Of a DNA stretch of 64,000 nucleotides, positions 23,911-33,116 are shown in pieces. The notes below the pieces were generated by a model. That model made no database searches. It worked only from the letters and a program-made list of their open reading frames with translations, and was not told where the DNA came from. Both the position numbers and the translations under genes were made by a program. The number at the start of each line of letters is the position of its first letter. Within the stretch, counting starts at the first letter, position 1. The DNA is from Bradyrhizobium sp. CB82 (lineage in GTDB: Bacteria > Pseudomonadota > Alphaproteobacteria > Rhizobiales > Xanthobacteraceae). The stretch spans positions 8,623,001 to 8,687,000 of the forward strand of contig NZ_CP121650.1 of assembly GCF_029714405.1 (NCBI RefSeq), given 5' to 3'.

Positions 23911-24741
23911 ATGACCACCGAAACCACCATCGACACCGGCACGGACGAACTCCTCTGCGTTATTCGCGACCGCGTCGCGGTGATCACGCTGAATCGGCCG
24001 GAGGCGCGCAATTCGCTGTCGGACATGCTGACGCCGGCGCTGCGCACCATGATCCGGACCTGCGGCGAGGATCAAAATGTCGGCGCGTTGCTGATCACCG
24101 GTGCTGGCCATGCCTTCTGCGCCGGCGGCGACGTCAAGGGCATGGGCGCGCATCGCGACAAGGCGAAGCTCGAGATGTCCTTCGACGACCGGGTCGCCGA
24201 TTTGCAGGAACGGCAGCGGCTCCTCACCGGGGCGCTGGTGTCGGTGCGCAAGCCGACGATCGCGGCGCTGCCGGGCCCCGCGGTCGGCGCGGGGCTCGCC
24301 ATCGCCCTGGCCTGCGACATCCGCATCGCCGCGCAGTCGGCGTTCGTCGCCACCGGCTATGCCCGTGTTGCGCTCAGTGGTGACTACGGCATCGCCTGGC
24401 TGCTCACGCGTCTCATCGGCACGGCGCGGGCGCGCGAGTTGATGTTCACGGGCGACAAGGTGGACGCCATCAGGTGCGAGGGGATCGGCCTCGTCAATCG
24501 CGTGGTGCCGGACGACAAATTGCAGGATGAAGCCTTCACGCTGGCCAAGTCGCTCGCCGAGGGACCGCGGCTGGCGCTGCGCTACATGAAGGACAATCTG
24601 GACGAGGCGCTGCTGTTCGATTTCGAGACCGCCCGCGACCATGAGGCCGGACGGCTGATCCGCCTGACCACGACGGCCGATCACAAGGAGGCCGTGCAGG
24701 CCTTCATCGAGAAGCGCAAGCCGGTGTTTGCGGGGAAGTAA
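23911..24741 (+). CDS. enoyl-CoA hydratase/isomerase-family protein
   Basis: This 276-residue crotonase has the oxyanion motif GHAFCAGGDVKGMG and a second loop, LPGPAVGAGLAIALACDIRI. The active-site region reads ARVALSGDYGIAWLLTRLIG followed by TARARELMFTGD. The second glutamate position (RARELMFTG) is kept, and the GLSGDYG-type segment resembles PaaG-like and related subgroups with an aspartate. GAGGAG precedes the ATG. It probably acts in beta-oxidation of an unknown acyl-CoA. Confidence 0.9.
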   Translation: MTTETTIDTGTDELLCVIRDRVAVITLNRPEARNSLSDMLTPALRTMIRTCGEDQNVGALLITGAGHAFCAGGDVKGMGAHRDKAKLEMSFDDRVADLQERQRLLTGALVSVRKPTIAALPGPAVGAGLAIALACDIRIAAQSAFVATGYARVALSGDYGIAWLLTRLIGTARARELMFTGDKVDAIRCEGIGLVNRVVPDDKLQDEAFTLAKSLAEGPRLALRYMKDNLDEALLFDFETARDHEAGRLIRLTTTADHKEAVQAFIEKRKPVFAGK

Positions 24742-24900
24742 GCCGCGCCTTTCATGCCGGAGCCATTGGTAGCCGATCGAGCGAAGCGAAATCTGGAGCG
24801 CCTGCGAACGTGGCACGAATCCCGGATTATGCTTCACTCCATCCGGGCTTCGCGGCAGGCCAACCGACTTCACCAATGAAGACGCCGCGCGAGTAAAGAA

Positions 24901-24932
24901 AAGCCCGGTTCTGGTCCACCAGAACCGGGCTT
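24901..24932 (-). terminator. rho-independent terminator of the GNAT gene
   Basis: Perfect 15-base arms AAGCCCGGTTCTGGT and ACCAGAACCGGGCTT are separated by CC, 9 bases after the GNAT stop. On the minus strand the stem is followed by the T-rich TTCTTTACTC. It may also stop transcripts from the convergent crotonase gene. Confidence 0.88.
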
Positions 24933-24941
24933 CGAGTAGGG

Positions 24942-25565
24942 TCAGGCTGTGGCTGAGGGGCTTTCGGCCTGACGGGAAAGGGCGGCGAGACGCCAGCTTG
25001 CGCAGGGAATGTCCTTCGGCACGACCGCGATCTCCTTGTCGAACCGAACCAGCTTCCAGTCGTCCGGATGACTGACGAAGGCGAAGCCGGATTTGCGCGC
25101 AAGCGAGATCATCACGTCGTTGGAGCGCAGCGTGTCGCCGAAAATGTGCTCGGCGCCGAACGCAGCCGCGCGGCATTCGAGGTTCTCGAGCAGTGCCGTG
25201 CCGATGCCATGGCCCTGCCAGCGGTCGTCGACCGAGAGGCCGAACTCAATGGCCGAAGTCTCGGCGTGGAAGGCGTAGCGCGCTTCGCCGACGATGGTCT
25301 CGAAACCATCGACCATCATGGTTGCGATCACGCTGAAACGCTCACGCTCGCCGACATGGGTGAAGTCGTGCAGCAGCGCCTTCGGCAGCTCGCTCAACGC
25401 GCCGAAGAAACGGTTGTACCGGGAGCGGGACGACAACGAGCGGAAATAGTGCTGGAGCTCATCGGTATCGCGCGGCTCGACGAAGCGCACGGTGAGCGCG
25501 TCCCCGCGACGGGTGCGCAGCGTGTCCGAATATCGCTCAAGATCATCCAGGCGCAGCGTGCTCAT
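24942..25565 (-). CDS. GNAT-family N-acetyltransferase
   Basis: This 207-residue protein has a GNAT fold with the acetyl-CoA-binding motif SVDDRWQGHGIGTALLENL and the preceding strands IVGEARYAFHAETSAIEFGL. The substrate cannot be predicted. The ATG at 25565 was chosen because the fold begins there (MSTLRLDDLERYSDTLRTRR); the longer open frame upstream runs antisense-like through the DUF1127 gap. It is followed by a strong terminator and probably shares a transcript with the DUF1127 gene 67 bases upstream. Confidence 0.88.
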   Translation of the reverse strand: MSTLRLDDLERYSDTLRTRRGDALTVRFVEPRDTDELQHYFRSLSSRSRYNRFFGALSELPKALLHDFTHVGERERFSVIATMMVDGFETIVGEARYAFHAETSAIEFGLSVDDRWQGHGIGTALLENLECRAAAFGAEHIFGDTLRSNDVMISLARKSGFAFVSHPDDWKLVRFDKEIAVVPKDIPCASWRLAALSRQAESPSATA

Positions 25566-25632
25566 GGGAGCCTCCCGCGGGACAAGGGACCGCCGGCGCC
25601 CCTCTCTTGAGGCGGCGCCGGCCGGCGGCCAA

Positions 25633-25836
25633 TCAGGCCCGCCAGAAAGGTTTTTCAGCCTCCAAGGCAATATCGCTCCAGGAGAGACCGACGTCCTGGA
25701 GATCGCGGGTGGTCCACTGCGCGAGCTCTTTCCGGGTGCGGTAGCGCTCGTACCAGACATGCAGCGTGTCGCCGATCTGGTACAGCAGGCCGGGCGCATG
25801 ATGATTTGTCATCGAATGGGTGGTATAAGTGGACAT
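25633..25836 (-). CDS. DUF1127 protein
   Basis: This 67-residue protein ends with the DUF1127 motif YRTRKELAQWTTRDLQDVGL followed by SWSDIALEAEKPFW. In alphaproteobacteria such small arginine-rich proteins are linked to RNA turnover and to carbon and phosphate metabolism. An AGGAG lies upstream of its ATG. It is divergent from the LysR gene at 25948. Confidence 0.88.
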   Translation of the reverse strand: MSTYTTHSMTNHHAPGLLYQIGDTLHVWYERYRTRKELAQWTTRDLQDVGLSWSDIALEAEKPFWRA

Positions 25837-25947
25837 CTTCAGCTCCTGGAGCTAACTTTCAGCCGAAATATCCGCCTCAAAACGTCTTTCGACAAACGAC
25901 AATTTGTACCCTTTCGCATGAAATAAGCTCATGTATCCTGCTGCCAA

Positions 25948-26841
25948 ATGACTGCCAGATTGCCTTCGCTCAACGGTTTGCGGGCCTTTGAGGCCGCCGC
26001 GCGCCACCTCAGCTTCACGCTGGCTGCGGCCGAGTTGAACGTGACGCAGACCGCGATCAGCCATCAAATCCGCAGGCTCGAGGAGGAGCTCGGCACCCGC
26101 CTGTTCGTCCGCCAGAACCGCGCGCTGTCACTGACGCCGGAGGCGCGCGACTACCTCCCCGGGGTCCGCGCCGCCTTCAACGACCTCAGGCTTGCCACCG
26201 ACCGGCTGCTCCGCAAGGACGACGACAAGGTGCTGACCGTCTCGACCATCGCCTCGCTCGCCGCCAAATGGCTGCTGCCGCGGCTGACCAATTTCCAGGA
26301 GCAGCATCCCGGCATCGACGTTCGCATCACCACATCGACCAGCCTCGTCGATTTCCAGCGCGACAACGTCGATGCCGCGATCCGTTACGGCCGCGGCCAA
26401 TGGCCGGGCGTGCGCGCCGAGTGGCTGATGCGGGACGAATTGTTTCCAGTGTGCAGTCCGTCGCTGCTCAGGGGCGACAAGCCGCTGCGCACACCTCAGG
26501 ACCTGAAAGACCACGTGCTGCTGCACACCAACAATGGCGACGACTGGCGGCTGTGGCTGACGGCAGCGGGGCTTTCGACCAGCATTTCCAAGCAGCCCGG
26601 CATCACCTTCGACATGACGCTCATGACCGTGCAGGCGGCCATCGACGGCATGGGGGTGGCGATGGGACGGACTACCTACGTCCAGGACGACATCGCCAAG
26701 GGCCGCCTCGTGGTCCCCTTCCGGATCGCGCTTCCGGCCGATGCCGGCTTCTACCTGGTCGCACCGGACGGCCACCGCCAGGCGCCGAAACTGGTTGCGT
26801 TCCGTGACTGGCTGGTCGCTGCAGCGCAGAATAAAGCCTGA
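25948..26841 (+). CDS. LysR-family regulator, GcvA-like
   Basis: This 297-residue LysR-type regulator begins with the helix-turn-helix RAFEAAARHLSFTLAAAELN then VTQTAISHQI, the typical GcvA-subfamily wording. A PBP2 effector domain from about residue 93 includes AKWLLPRLTNFQEQHPGIDV. GcvA-type proteins activate divergent or adjacent genes on binding a small ligand. The next gene on the same strand is an MFS transporter, which is a plausible target, as is the divergent DUF1127 gene. Confidence 0.9.
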   Translation: MTARLPSLNGLRAFEAAARHLSFTLAAAELNVTQTAISHQIRRLEEELGTRLFVRQNRALSLTPEARDYLPGVRAAFNDLRLATDRLLRKDDDKVLTVSTIASLAAKWLLPRLTNFQEQHPGIDVRITTSTSLVDFQRDNVDAAIRYGRGQWPGVRAEWLMRDELFPVCSPSLLRGDKPLRTPQDLKDHVLLHTNNGDDWRLWLTAAGLSTSISKQPGITFDMTLMTVQAAIDGMGVAMGRTTYVQDDIAKGRLVVPFRIALPADAGFYLVAPDGHRQAPKLVAFRDWLVAAAQNKA

Positions 26842-26981
26842 AAAACCATCAGCATCGGCGGCGAAATCGGTTGACTCCCGCAACCTCACGCGAGAGGGGT
26901 AAGACAGTTTGTCGCAAGCACGTCCGTCGCCTGCCGTGAAAATGAGTTCCGGTCCGGCCACATCCTCAGGGAGCAAGCGTC

Positions 26982-28313
26982 ATGGCTGGACCAGCCACTT
27001 CAACCAATCCGCCCGAGATCAAATCACGAATCGGCGCCATCCTGCGCGCGACCTCGGGCAATTTCCTCGAGCAGTTCGACTTCTTCCTGTTCGGCTTCTA
27101 TGCCGCCGCGATCGGCAAGGCGTTCTTCCCCTCGACCAATGAGACAGCCTCGCTGCTCAACACCTTTGGCGTGTTCTGGCTCGGCGCGTTGATGCGCCCC
27201 GTCGGCGCGATCGTGCTTGGCGCCTATATCGACCGCATCGGCCGCCGCCAGGGCCTGATCGTCACGCTCGCGATCATGGCCGCCGGCACGGTGGTGATCG
27301 CGTTCTGCCCGAGCTATGCGACCATCGGCATCGCGGCGCCGATCATCGTGCTGCTCGGCCGCCTGTTGCAGGGCTTCTCCGCCGGTGTCGAACTCGGCGG
27401 TGTGTCAGTTTACCTTGCCGAGATCTCGACGCCGGGCAATCGCGGCTTCTACACCTCGTTCCAGTCGTCGAGCCAGCAGGTCGCGATCTTCGTGGCGTCC
27501 ATCCTCGGGTTTATCCTTTCCGAGCTGATGCCGGCCGATACCGTCGCCGATTGGGGCTGGCGCATTCCTTTCTTCGTCGGCTGCCTGATCATTCCATTGA
27601 TCTTCTTCCTGCGGCGGACGCTCCAGGAGACGCCTGAATTCCTGGCGATGAAGAAACATCCGACCGCGGCGCAGGTGTTCTCATCGGCGATCGCCAACTG
27701 GCGCATCGTCATCCTCGGCATGATGATCGCGATCCTCACCACCACGACGTTCTATTTCGTCACGGTCTACACGCCGACCTTTGGCAAGAACGTGCTGAAG
27801 CTGTCGACACAGGATGCGCTGCTGGTCACGCTGCTCGTCGCCGTGACCAACTTCATCTGGAATCCGGTCGGCGGCGCGTTGTCGGACCGCATCGGCCGCA
27901 AGCCGGTGCTGCTCGCCATCGCCTGCCTGTCGCTGGTCACAGCCTATCCGGCGTTGCATTGGCTCGTGGCCGCGCCGACCTTCGGCAAGCTGCTCGCGGT
28001 CGAGATGATGTTCTCGTTCTATTTCGGCGTCTACAGCGGCACCATGCTCGGTGCGCTGGTCGAGATCGTGCCGGCGCATGTGCGCACCACCTGCTTCTCG
28101 CTCGCCTTTGCGCTCGCGGCCGCCCTGTTCGGCACCTTCACGCCGTTCGCCTCGACCTGGCTGATCGAAAAAACCGGCGACAAGGCCTCACCCGGCTTCT
28201 GGCTGATGTTCGCCGCCGTGCTCGGCATCATTGCGGCCTCGACGGTCTACCGCGGCGGCGGCCAGGCGGTGGCGACGTATGATCCGGTGGCGGAGCCGAT
28301 CCCAGGCCGTTGA
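26982..28313 (+). CDS. MFS transporter, metabolite:H+ symporter type (citrate/tricarballylate-like)
   Basis: This 443-residue protein has 12 predicted membrane helices. It carries the metabolite:H+ symporter signatures [33 protein letters not shown] and [20 protein letters not shown], as well as the repeat signature [13 protein letters not shown]. The family takes up carboxylates such as citrate, tricarballylate, alpha-ketoglutarate or osmolytes. The order resembles citrate/tricarballylate carriers. It is preceded by a GcvA-like regulator and followed by a palindromic repeat. Confidence 0.88.
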   Translation: MAGPATSTNPPEIKSRIGAILRATSGNFLEQFDFFLFGFYAAAIGKAFFPSTNETASLLNTFGVFWLGALMRPVGAIVLGAYIDRIGRRQGLIVTLAIMAAGTVVIAFCPSYATIGIAAPIIVLLGRLLQGFSAGVELGGVSVYLAEISTPGNRGFYTSFQSSSQQVAIFVASILGFILSELMPADTVADWGWRIPFFVGCLIIPLIFFLRRTLQETPEFLAMKKHPTAAQVFSSAIANWRIVILGMMIAILTTTTFYFVTVYTPTFGKNVLKLSTQDALLVTLLVAVTNFIWNPVGGALSDRIGRKPVLLAIACLSLVTAYPALHWLVAAPTFGKLLAVEMMFSFYFGVYSGTMLGALVEIVPAHVRTTCFSLAFALAAALFGTFTPFASTWLIEKTGDKASPGFWLMFAAVLGIIAASTVYRGGGQAVATYDPVAEPIPGR

Positions 28314-28350
28314 TCGTCGTTCCGGGGCGCCTCGAAGAGACGTTCTTTTG

Positions 28351-28499
28351 CCTCTCCCCGCTTGCGGGGAGAGGCCGGATTGCATCGCAAGATGCAATCC
28401 GGGTGAGGAGGACTCTCCGCGGGTCTCACTATCACCGTCCCCGTGGAGACTCCCCCTCACCCCAACCCTCTCCCCGCAAGCGGGGCGAGGGAGCGCAGC
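28351..28499. repeat. intergenic repeat, family B
   Basis: Two hairpins, CCTCTCCCCGCTTGCGGGGA with GAGG and a second arm AACCCTCTCCCCGCAAGCGG, flank GATGCAATCCGGGTGAGGAG. It separates the MFS gene from the convergent Rieske gene. Confidence 0.75.
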
Positions 28500-28513
28500 T
28501 CCGTGCGGTTGGG

Positions 28514-28927
28514 TTACAGCTCCACCACCACGTAATTGCTCTCGACCCGCACCGGAATCGTCTCCGCAACATACGGGCCCTTCACCACGCTGGCGCCGGG
28601 CTCGACATGAGCCGGATAGGCTTTCACGCGGAAGCGGCGCGGGTCGCAGTAGGATTGGCCGGTGCGCACGTCGAATTCCCAGCCGTGCCAGGGGCAACGG
28701 ATGATCTCCCCCAGCCGGCTGTATTCGATCTCTCCGGGATCTTTTGATTGCGCGAGCCCGATCAGCGGTCCCTCGCACAACGCCGCGCCCTGATGCGGAC
28801 AGCGATTCGAGAGACCGAAATACTCGCCCTTGATGTTGAAGACCGCGATCGGCCGGCCGTCGATCTCGAGGAATTTTCGCGTGCCCGGCGGAAACTCATC
28901 CACGGGCGCAATGACGTGTCGCGCCAT
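28514..28927 (-). CDS. Rieske [2Fe-2S] ferredoxin-like protein
   Basis: This 137-residue soluble protein holds a Rieske cluster site: CPHQGAALC and CPWHGWEF supply the two Cys-X-His pairs. There is no membrane anchor or oxygenase catalytic domain, so it is a ferredoxin-type electron carrier or the small partner of an oxygenase. It is the last gene of a three-gene minus-strand unit after two amidohydrolases. No reductase or oxygenase large subunit is nearby. Confidence 0.9.
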   Translation of the reverse strand: MARHVIAPVDEFPPGTRKFLEIDGRPIAVFNIKGEYFGLSNRCPHQGAALCEGPLIGLAQSKDPGEIEYSRLGEIIRCPWHGWEFDVRTGQSYCDPRRFRVKAYPAHVEPGASVVKGPYVAETIPVRVESNYVVVEL

Positions 28928-29007
28928 GCTTTATGTCTTCCGCATGATCTCCGCGCAAACGCCTTCCGCGTTTGCCGCGAGGAAAAACCGCTTCACCCTT
29001 TTTCGGA

Positions 29008-30120
29008 TCATGCGGTGATCCCGTAAAGCTTCCGCGCATTGCCCAGGTAGAACGCCTCACGGTTGGCTTCGCTGACGCCCGGCGGCAGCACGCGCGACGG
29101 CTCGTCATAATCCCAATGCGGATAGTCGGTCGCGAACAGCAGCCTGTCCCAGCCGATCCATTCGATGACGTCGAGCAGGTCCTCGCGCCGCTCCGGATCT
29201 TCCATCGGCTGCGTCGTCCACCACACCTGCTCGCGGATATATTCCGATGGCGGCCGCCGCACATGCGGCACCTCACTGCGCAGCCTCTGCCAGACCTTGT
29301 CGAGCCGCCAGCACAGCGACGGCGCCCAGCCGAAGCCGGCCTCGATCATCACCATCTTCAGTTTCGGGAAGCGCTCGCACACGCCTTCAAGCACCAGACT
29401 CGCAAGCGCCGATTGCTGGCATTGCGAATGTCCCACCATCTCCTCGATGTAATAGCTCGGCCAGCCCGACGGCGTGATCGGATTGCCGCCGAAGCCGAAG
29501 GCGTGCACGCCGACCGGGAGGCCGGCCTCTTCCGCGGCCTGGTAGATCGGCCAATAGCGGCGCTGACCGAGTGGCTCGACATTGCGGCTGAGCAGCAGCA
29601 CCTGGACGAAGTTCTTGTCGCCCGCGCGCTCGCGGATTTCGGCCGCCGCCGTCATCGCATCCTCATTGCCGACGACGATCGAGGCCTTCAGCCGTTTGTC
29701 CTTGGAGGTCCATTTGTCGATCTGCCAGTCGTTGATCGCCGAGCACAGCGCCGCCGAGAGCTCGTGATTGCGGATGCCCTGCCCGGTGCCGAGCGGATTG
29801 AGCACCCCCAGCTGCACGTTGTTGGGATCGAGATGCTGCTGCTGCATGAATGAGAGCGAAGAGCCCTGCGGGCCGCCTTCCGGCGGATAGGCATCGCGGC
29901 GCGAGGCGTTGGGCTGAGCCTTCGGATAGGGCGGGCCTTCCATCATCCCCTGATAGGCGTGCACGCCATAGACGTCGAGATGGTGCTGCCAGCGCTTGGC
30001 GAGATAGGGGTAGAGCTCGGTTCGTGTCGCGCGCGCCGGGTGAATATCGCAGTCCGCGATTGCGGTCTTGATTGTGGGAGGGGAAGCGGACTCGGTCGTT
30101 TCGCGGAATTGGATATTCAT
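29008..30120 (-). CDS. amidohydrolase (Amidohydrolase_2 family)
   Basis: This 370-residue TIM-barrel hydrolase starts with the metal-site strand IADCDIHPA. A conserved histidine is in LPVGVHAFGFGGN, and the chain ends with LLFATDYPHWDYDEPSRVLP. These are features of Amidohydrolase_2 / ACMSD-like enzymes, which hydrolyse or decarboxylate ring-cleavage products. It lies 23 bases downstream of a homologous amidohydrolase and upstream of the Rieske protein. The substrate is unknown; an aromatic-acid pathway is plausible. Confidence 0.88.
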   Translation of the reverse strand: MNIQFRETTESASPPTIKTAIADCDIHPARATRTELYPYLAKRWQHHLDVYGVHAYQGMMEGPPYPKAQPNASRRDAYPPEGGPQGSSLSFMQQQHLDPNNVQLGVLNPLGTGQGIRNHELSAALCSAINDWQIDKWTSKDKRLKASIVVGNEDAMTAAAEIRERAGDKNFVQVLLLSRNVEPLGQRRYWPIYQAAEEAGLPVGVHAFGFGGNPITPSGWPSYYIEEMVGHSQCQQSALASLVLEGVCERFPKLKMVMIEAGFGWAPSLCWRLDKVWQRLRSEVPHVRRPPSEYIREQVWWTTQPMEDPERREDLLDVIEWIGWDRLLFATDYPHWDYDEPSRVLPPGVSEANREAFYLGNARKLYGITA

Positions 30121-30143
30121 CGCCTTGCCTCCTTTGGCAGCGG

Positions 30144-31202
30144 CTAGATCAGGCGGGGGTAGGTCGCATGTGGATTGTCGATCATGATCTTGCGCACGAG
30201 ATCGGGGGATAGACCTTCGGGCAGCGCGTCCTGGCCGTCGAATTGCCAGTGCGGATAGTCCGTGGAGAATAGGACTAATTCGTCGGACTGCATATGATCA
30301 AACAGGCGAATTAATGTCGCCGGTTCCGGCGGCACGTCAAACGGTTGCAGCGAGAAGCGGATGTTGCTGCGCACAATCTCCAGTGGCGCGCGATCGACCC
30401 AGGGCGTCTCCATACGCACCCCGCGCCAGAACTTGTGCAGCCGCCAGAGATAGGGCGCGATCCACGAGATGCCGGACTCCAGCATCACCATCTTCAGCCC
30501 GGGATGGCGGGCGAAGACGCCCTCGACGATCAAGCTGGTGAGCTGGGTCTGGAACGCCTGCGCCTGCCCGACATAATCCTCGATGTGATAGGAGCCCCAC
30601 CCCACCGCGGTCGGTGGGTTGTGATAGGCGGAACCGGCATGGATGCCGATGGCGAGGTTGAGCCGCTCCGCCGCCGCATAGATCGGCCACAGCGCGCGCT
30701 TTCCCAGCGGGGTGTCGCCCATGACAAGCATCAACACCTGCACGAAACGCTTGTCCGTCGCGCAGCGCTCGATCTCGGCCACCGACTTCTCGACATTTTG
30801 AAGGGGAATGACGATCGAGCCACGCAGCCGCGGTTCCCGATCGAGCCATTCCCTCGCCAGCCAGTCGTTCAGCGCGCGGCAGAAGGCGTTTTGCATGTCC
30901 TCGGAAAACACCATCTGCACGCCATAGAGCGGATTGCAGATGGCATAGCTGAGAGCGAAGGGATCGAGCAGATGGCGCTGCATGTCCTCAAGTCTCGATC
31001 CGGGCTTGCCGGTTTCGGCGCGCCAATCGGGGCGGGCCGTGATCGGCGAATTCTGCGGGTAGGACTGCGAGACCAGATCGATCATGCCGCGCGTCGTCAC
31101 CTGGTCGCGCCAGTAATCGTTCAGATACGGCAACAGGCTAGTGAGATGCGGCACCGCCGGGTGCACGTCGCAGTCCACGCCGCCGGCGATCAGGGACGTC
31201 AT
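30144..31202 (-). CDS. amidohydrolase (Amidohydrolase_2 family)
   Basis: This 352-residue paralogue of the next gene has GGVDCDVHPAVPHLTSLLPY at its start, NLAIGIHAGSAYHNPPT in the middle, and LVLFSTDYPHWQFDGQDALP near the end. The ATG at 31202 follows GGAGG; the longer frame to 31400 lacks a binding site. The two paralogues in tandem may form a hetero-oligomer or act in sequence. It is the first gene of the three-gene unit ending in the Rieske protein. Confidence 0.88.
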   Translation of the reverse strand: MTSLIAGGVDCDVHPAVPHLTSLLPYLNDYWRDQVTTRGMIDLVSQSYPQNSPITARPDWRAETGKPGSRLEDMQRHLLDPFALSYAICNPLYGVQMVFSEDMQNAFCRALNDWLAREWLDREPRLRGSIVIPLQNVEKSVAEIERCATDKRFVQVLMLVMGDTPLGKRALWPIYAAAERLNLAIGIHAGSAYHNPPTAVGWGSYHIEDYVGQAQAFQTQLTSLIVEGVFARHPGLKMVMLESGISWIAPYLWRLHKFWRGVRMETPWVDRAPLEIVRSNIRFSLQPFDVPPEPATLIRLFDHMQSDELVLFSTDYPHWQFDGQDALPEGLSPDLVRKIMIDNPHATYPRLI

Positions 31203-31344
31203 GACGCCTCCTCTTCGCAGCGCGCCTTCGTAGCGCGGCTCGTTGACGCCATTCAAGCAGGCCTGCAAGCCGTCCGCAACTCGGCCAGCGCCGCTGTCAT
31301 ATGCTAGAAGAGCGCAGCTAGGTTGCTCGGGAGTGAGGCGCAAG

Positions 31345-31863
31345 ATGAAAGAGCTGGTGGGGATTGCGCAACAGGTCGCGGCCAAACTGATCGCGCGCAA
31401 GGAGACGATTGCGGTCGCCGAATCCTCCGCCGGCGGCCTGATCGCTGCAAGCCTGCTCGCCGTACCCGGCGCGTCGGCCTACTTTCTTGGCGGTGCCGTC
31501 GTCTACACGCGCGATGCGCGGCGCGTGCTGATGGATATTTCAGATGACGGCATGAAGGGCTTGCGCTCCTCGTCCGAGCCTTACGCAAAACTGCTCGCCG
31601 AACGGATGCGCACGCGCTTCGGCAGCGACTGGGGCCTGTCCGAGACCGGCGCGGCGGGCCCCACCGGCAATCGCTACGGCGATGCGGCCGGTCATAGCTG
31701 CATGGCAGTTGCGGGACCCGCGGCAGAAGTTATGACGCTGGAAACGGGCAGCAACGACCGCTTCGCGAATATGCAGACGTTTGCCGCGGCGGCGATGCGA
31801 TTGCTGCTGAAGAATTTGACAAGCGCGAATGCGCGACGTGCGTCGTCCGGGCTCCCGCCATGA
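31345..31863 (+). CDS. CinA C-terminal domain-family amidohydrolase
   Basis: This 172-residue protein matches the stand-alone CinA C-terminal domain: TIAVAESSAGGLIAASLLAV, YFLGGAVVYTRDARR and GLSETGAAGPTGNRYG. The domain commonly has nicotinamide-nucleotide amidase activity in NAD salvage; this divergent, stand-alone form may differ. I chose the ATG at 31345 because the fold begins at MKELVGIAQQVAAKL. Confidence 0.85.
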   Translation: MKELVGIAQQVAAKLIARKETIAVAESSAGGLIAASLLAVPGASAYFLGGAVVYTRDARRVLMDISDDGMKGLRSSSEPYAKLLAERMRTRFGSDWGLSETGAAGPTGNRYGDAAGHSCMAVAGPAAEVMTLETGSNDRFANMQTFAAAAMRLLLKNLTSANARRASSGLPP

Positions 31864-31883
31864 CGACGCTGTGCGCGGCAACA

Positions 31884-32159
31884 CTACCTTCCCAAATGCT
31901 TGGTAAATATCCGCACCACATACCCCCTGAAGCGCGGGGCTTCGTCGTAGAGCTCCGAGGCGATCCGTTCGATGGTCTCGCGCAGCGAGACGAATTGCGC
32001 CTGGCGTGCGCTGCTTTCTGTGCCCTGCATGCCCGCAAGTTCATCCATCGCGGCGTCGCTGATCTGGCACGTCACGACGTCGCCGTCGCTCAGCATGGTG
32101 AAACGGAAGGCCAGCCGCTCGAGGTCATGGCCAATGATCTTGTCACGCGTCAGCGGCAT
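31884..32159 (-). CDS. DUF1488 protein
   Basis: This 91-residue protein begins HDLERLAFRFTMLSDGDVVT then CQISDAAMDEL, the pattern of DUF1488. No function is established for the family. It is transcribed toward the CinA-like gene, with a 20-base gap between the convergent stops. Confidence 0.75.
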   Translation of the reverse strand: MPLTRDKIIGHDLERLAFRFTMLSDGDVVTCQISDAAMDELAGMQGTESSARQAQFVSLRETIERIASELYDEAPRFRGYVVRIFTKHLGR

Positions 32160-32342
32160 CCAATCGTCCCGGTCGCGCCCCCGAGCGGGACAATGCTGAA
32201 ATTTTTGCGGCTTGTCACCGCTTTTGCTGGGTCGTGATTGATGCGGACGGCATCTTCAATGCCGCTAGAAAAAAGGTGGGTTGGGCTTTTCGCCTTTGCT
32301 CTTGGAGTATCGGCGGACAAGTCGTCAACCCACCATGCAACA

Positions 32343-32966
32343 TCAATATACCAGCGCCGTGCCCGTCGGCTTCTCGAGTGCCGCGGCCAGCGACTTGTAT
32401 TCGTCGCAGTTCGTGCCGCAGATCGCGGCGATCCTTTCCAGGTGATACATCGCCTGCTCGCGATTGCCCTGTTCGAGTTGCCACAGGCCGTAATACTGCC
32501 AGGTCAGCACGTGGTTCGGATCGATCGCCAGGGCATGCTCGTACCAGACCTGCGACTGCTTGTAGTCGCCGAGCTTGCGGTAGGAATAGCCGATGAGATT
32601 GGCGACGTTCGGATTGTCGTCACCGCCGAGCGCCTTCAACTGCGCGATCGCTGAAGTGTAGTCGTCGCGCTCGTAAATGGTGTCATAGGCGGCGCGATAG
32701 GCAGCCGCAAAGGCGGGGTCGCCGATGCTCGACTGGTTATTGGGCTTCTTGCCCTTCTGGGTCGCCTTCGTGCCGGAACGGTTCGGATAGGACGGCGCCG
32801 CCTGGCCCGTGGACTTGCTTGCGAAGGGATCCATGCCGCCGGAGCCTCCGCCGCCTCCGCCGCCGCCGCCTCCACCGCCGCCTGCCGCAAAGACTGATGC
32901 CGGCGCCGCGAACAGCGCCGCCGCAACGGTTCCCAGCACGACGTACCTGATCAGGGGATTGCACAT
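32343..32966 (-). CDS. exported tetratricopeptide-repeat protein with poly-glycine tract
   Basis: This 207-residue protein has a signal peptide (YVVLGTVAAALFAAPASVFA) followed at once by thirteen consecutive glycines. The C-terminal half has two or three TPR helices (NVANLIGYSYRKLGDYKQSQ then VWYEHALAIDPN). It also contains two cysteines near the end (AAICGTNCDEY). TPRs mediate protein contacts, so it is probably a periplasmic assembly or scaffold protein. AGGAGG precedes its ATG. Confidence 0.82.
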   Translation of the reverse strand: MCNPLIRYVVLGTVAAALFAAPASVFAAGGGGGGGGGGGGGSGGMDPFASKSTGQAAPSYPNRSGTKATQKGKKPNNQSSIGDPAFAAAYRAAYDTIYERDDYTSAIAQLKALGGDDNPNVANLIGYSYRKLGDYKQSQVWYEHALAIDPNHVLTWQYYGLWQLEQGNREQAMYHLERIAAICGTNCDEYKSLAAALEKPTGTALVY

Positions 32967-33116
32967 GTCTGCCTCCTGTGGCCTTGGTCAAGGGGGCCCC
33001 GGACGACGTGTAAACCCTGCGTGAGCCGTGATATTCCAACCGCGCCGAGCGCTCACAGAGTCGTCAGTGGACGTATGACAGTTGCGCTGCCCAATCGCGC
33101 GCTTGACGCACCGACG

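Noticed and set aside
24742..24900. RNA gene or small CDS after the crotonase
   Set aside because: No tRNA cloverleaf or coding frame with a start and family features; it looks like decayed repeat DNA before a terminator.
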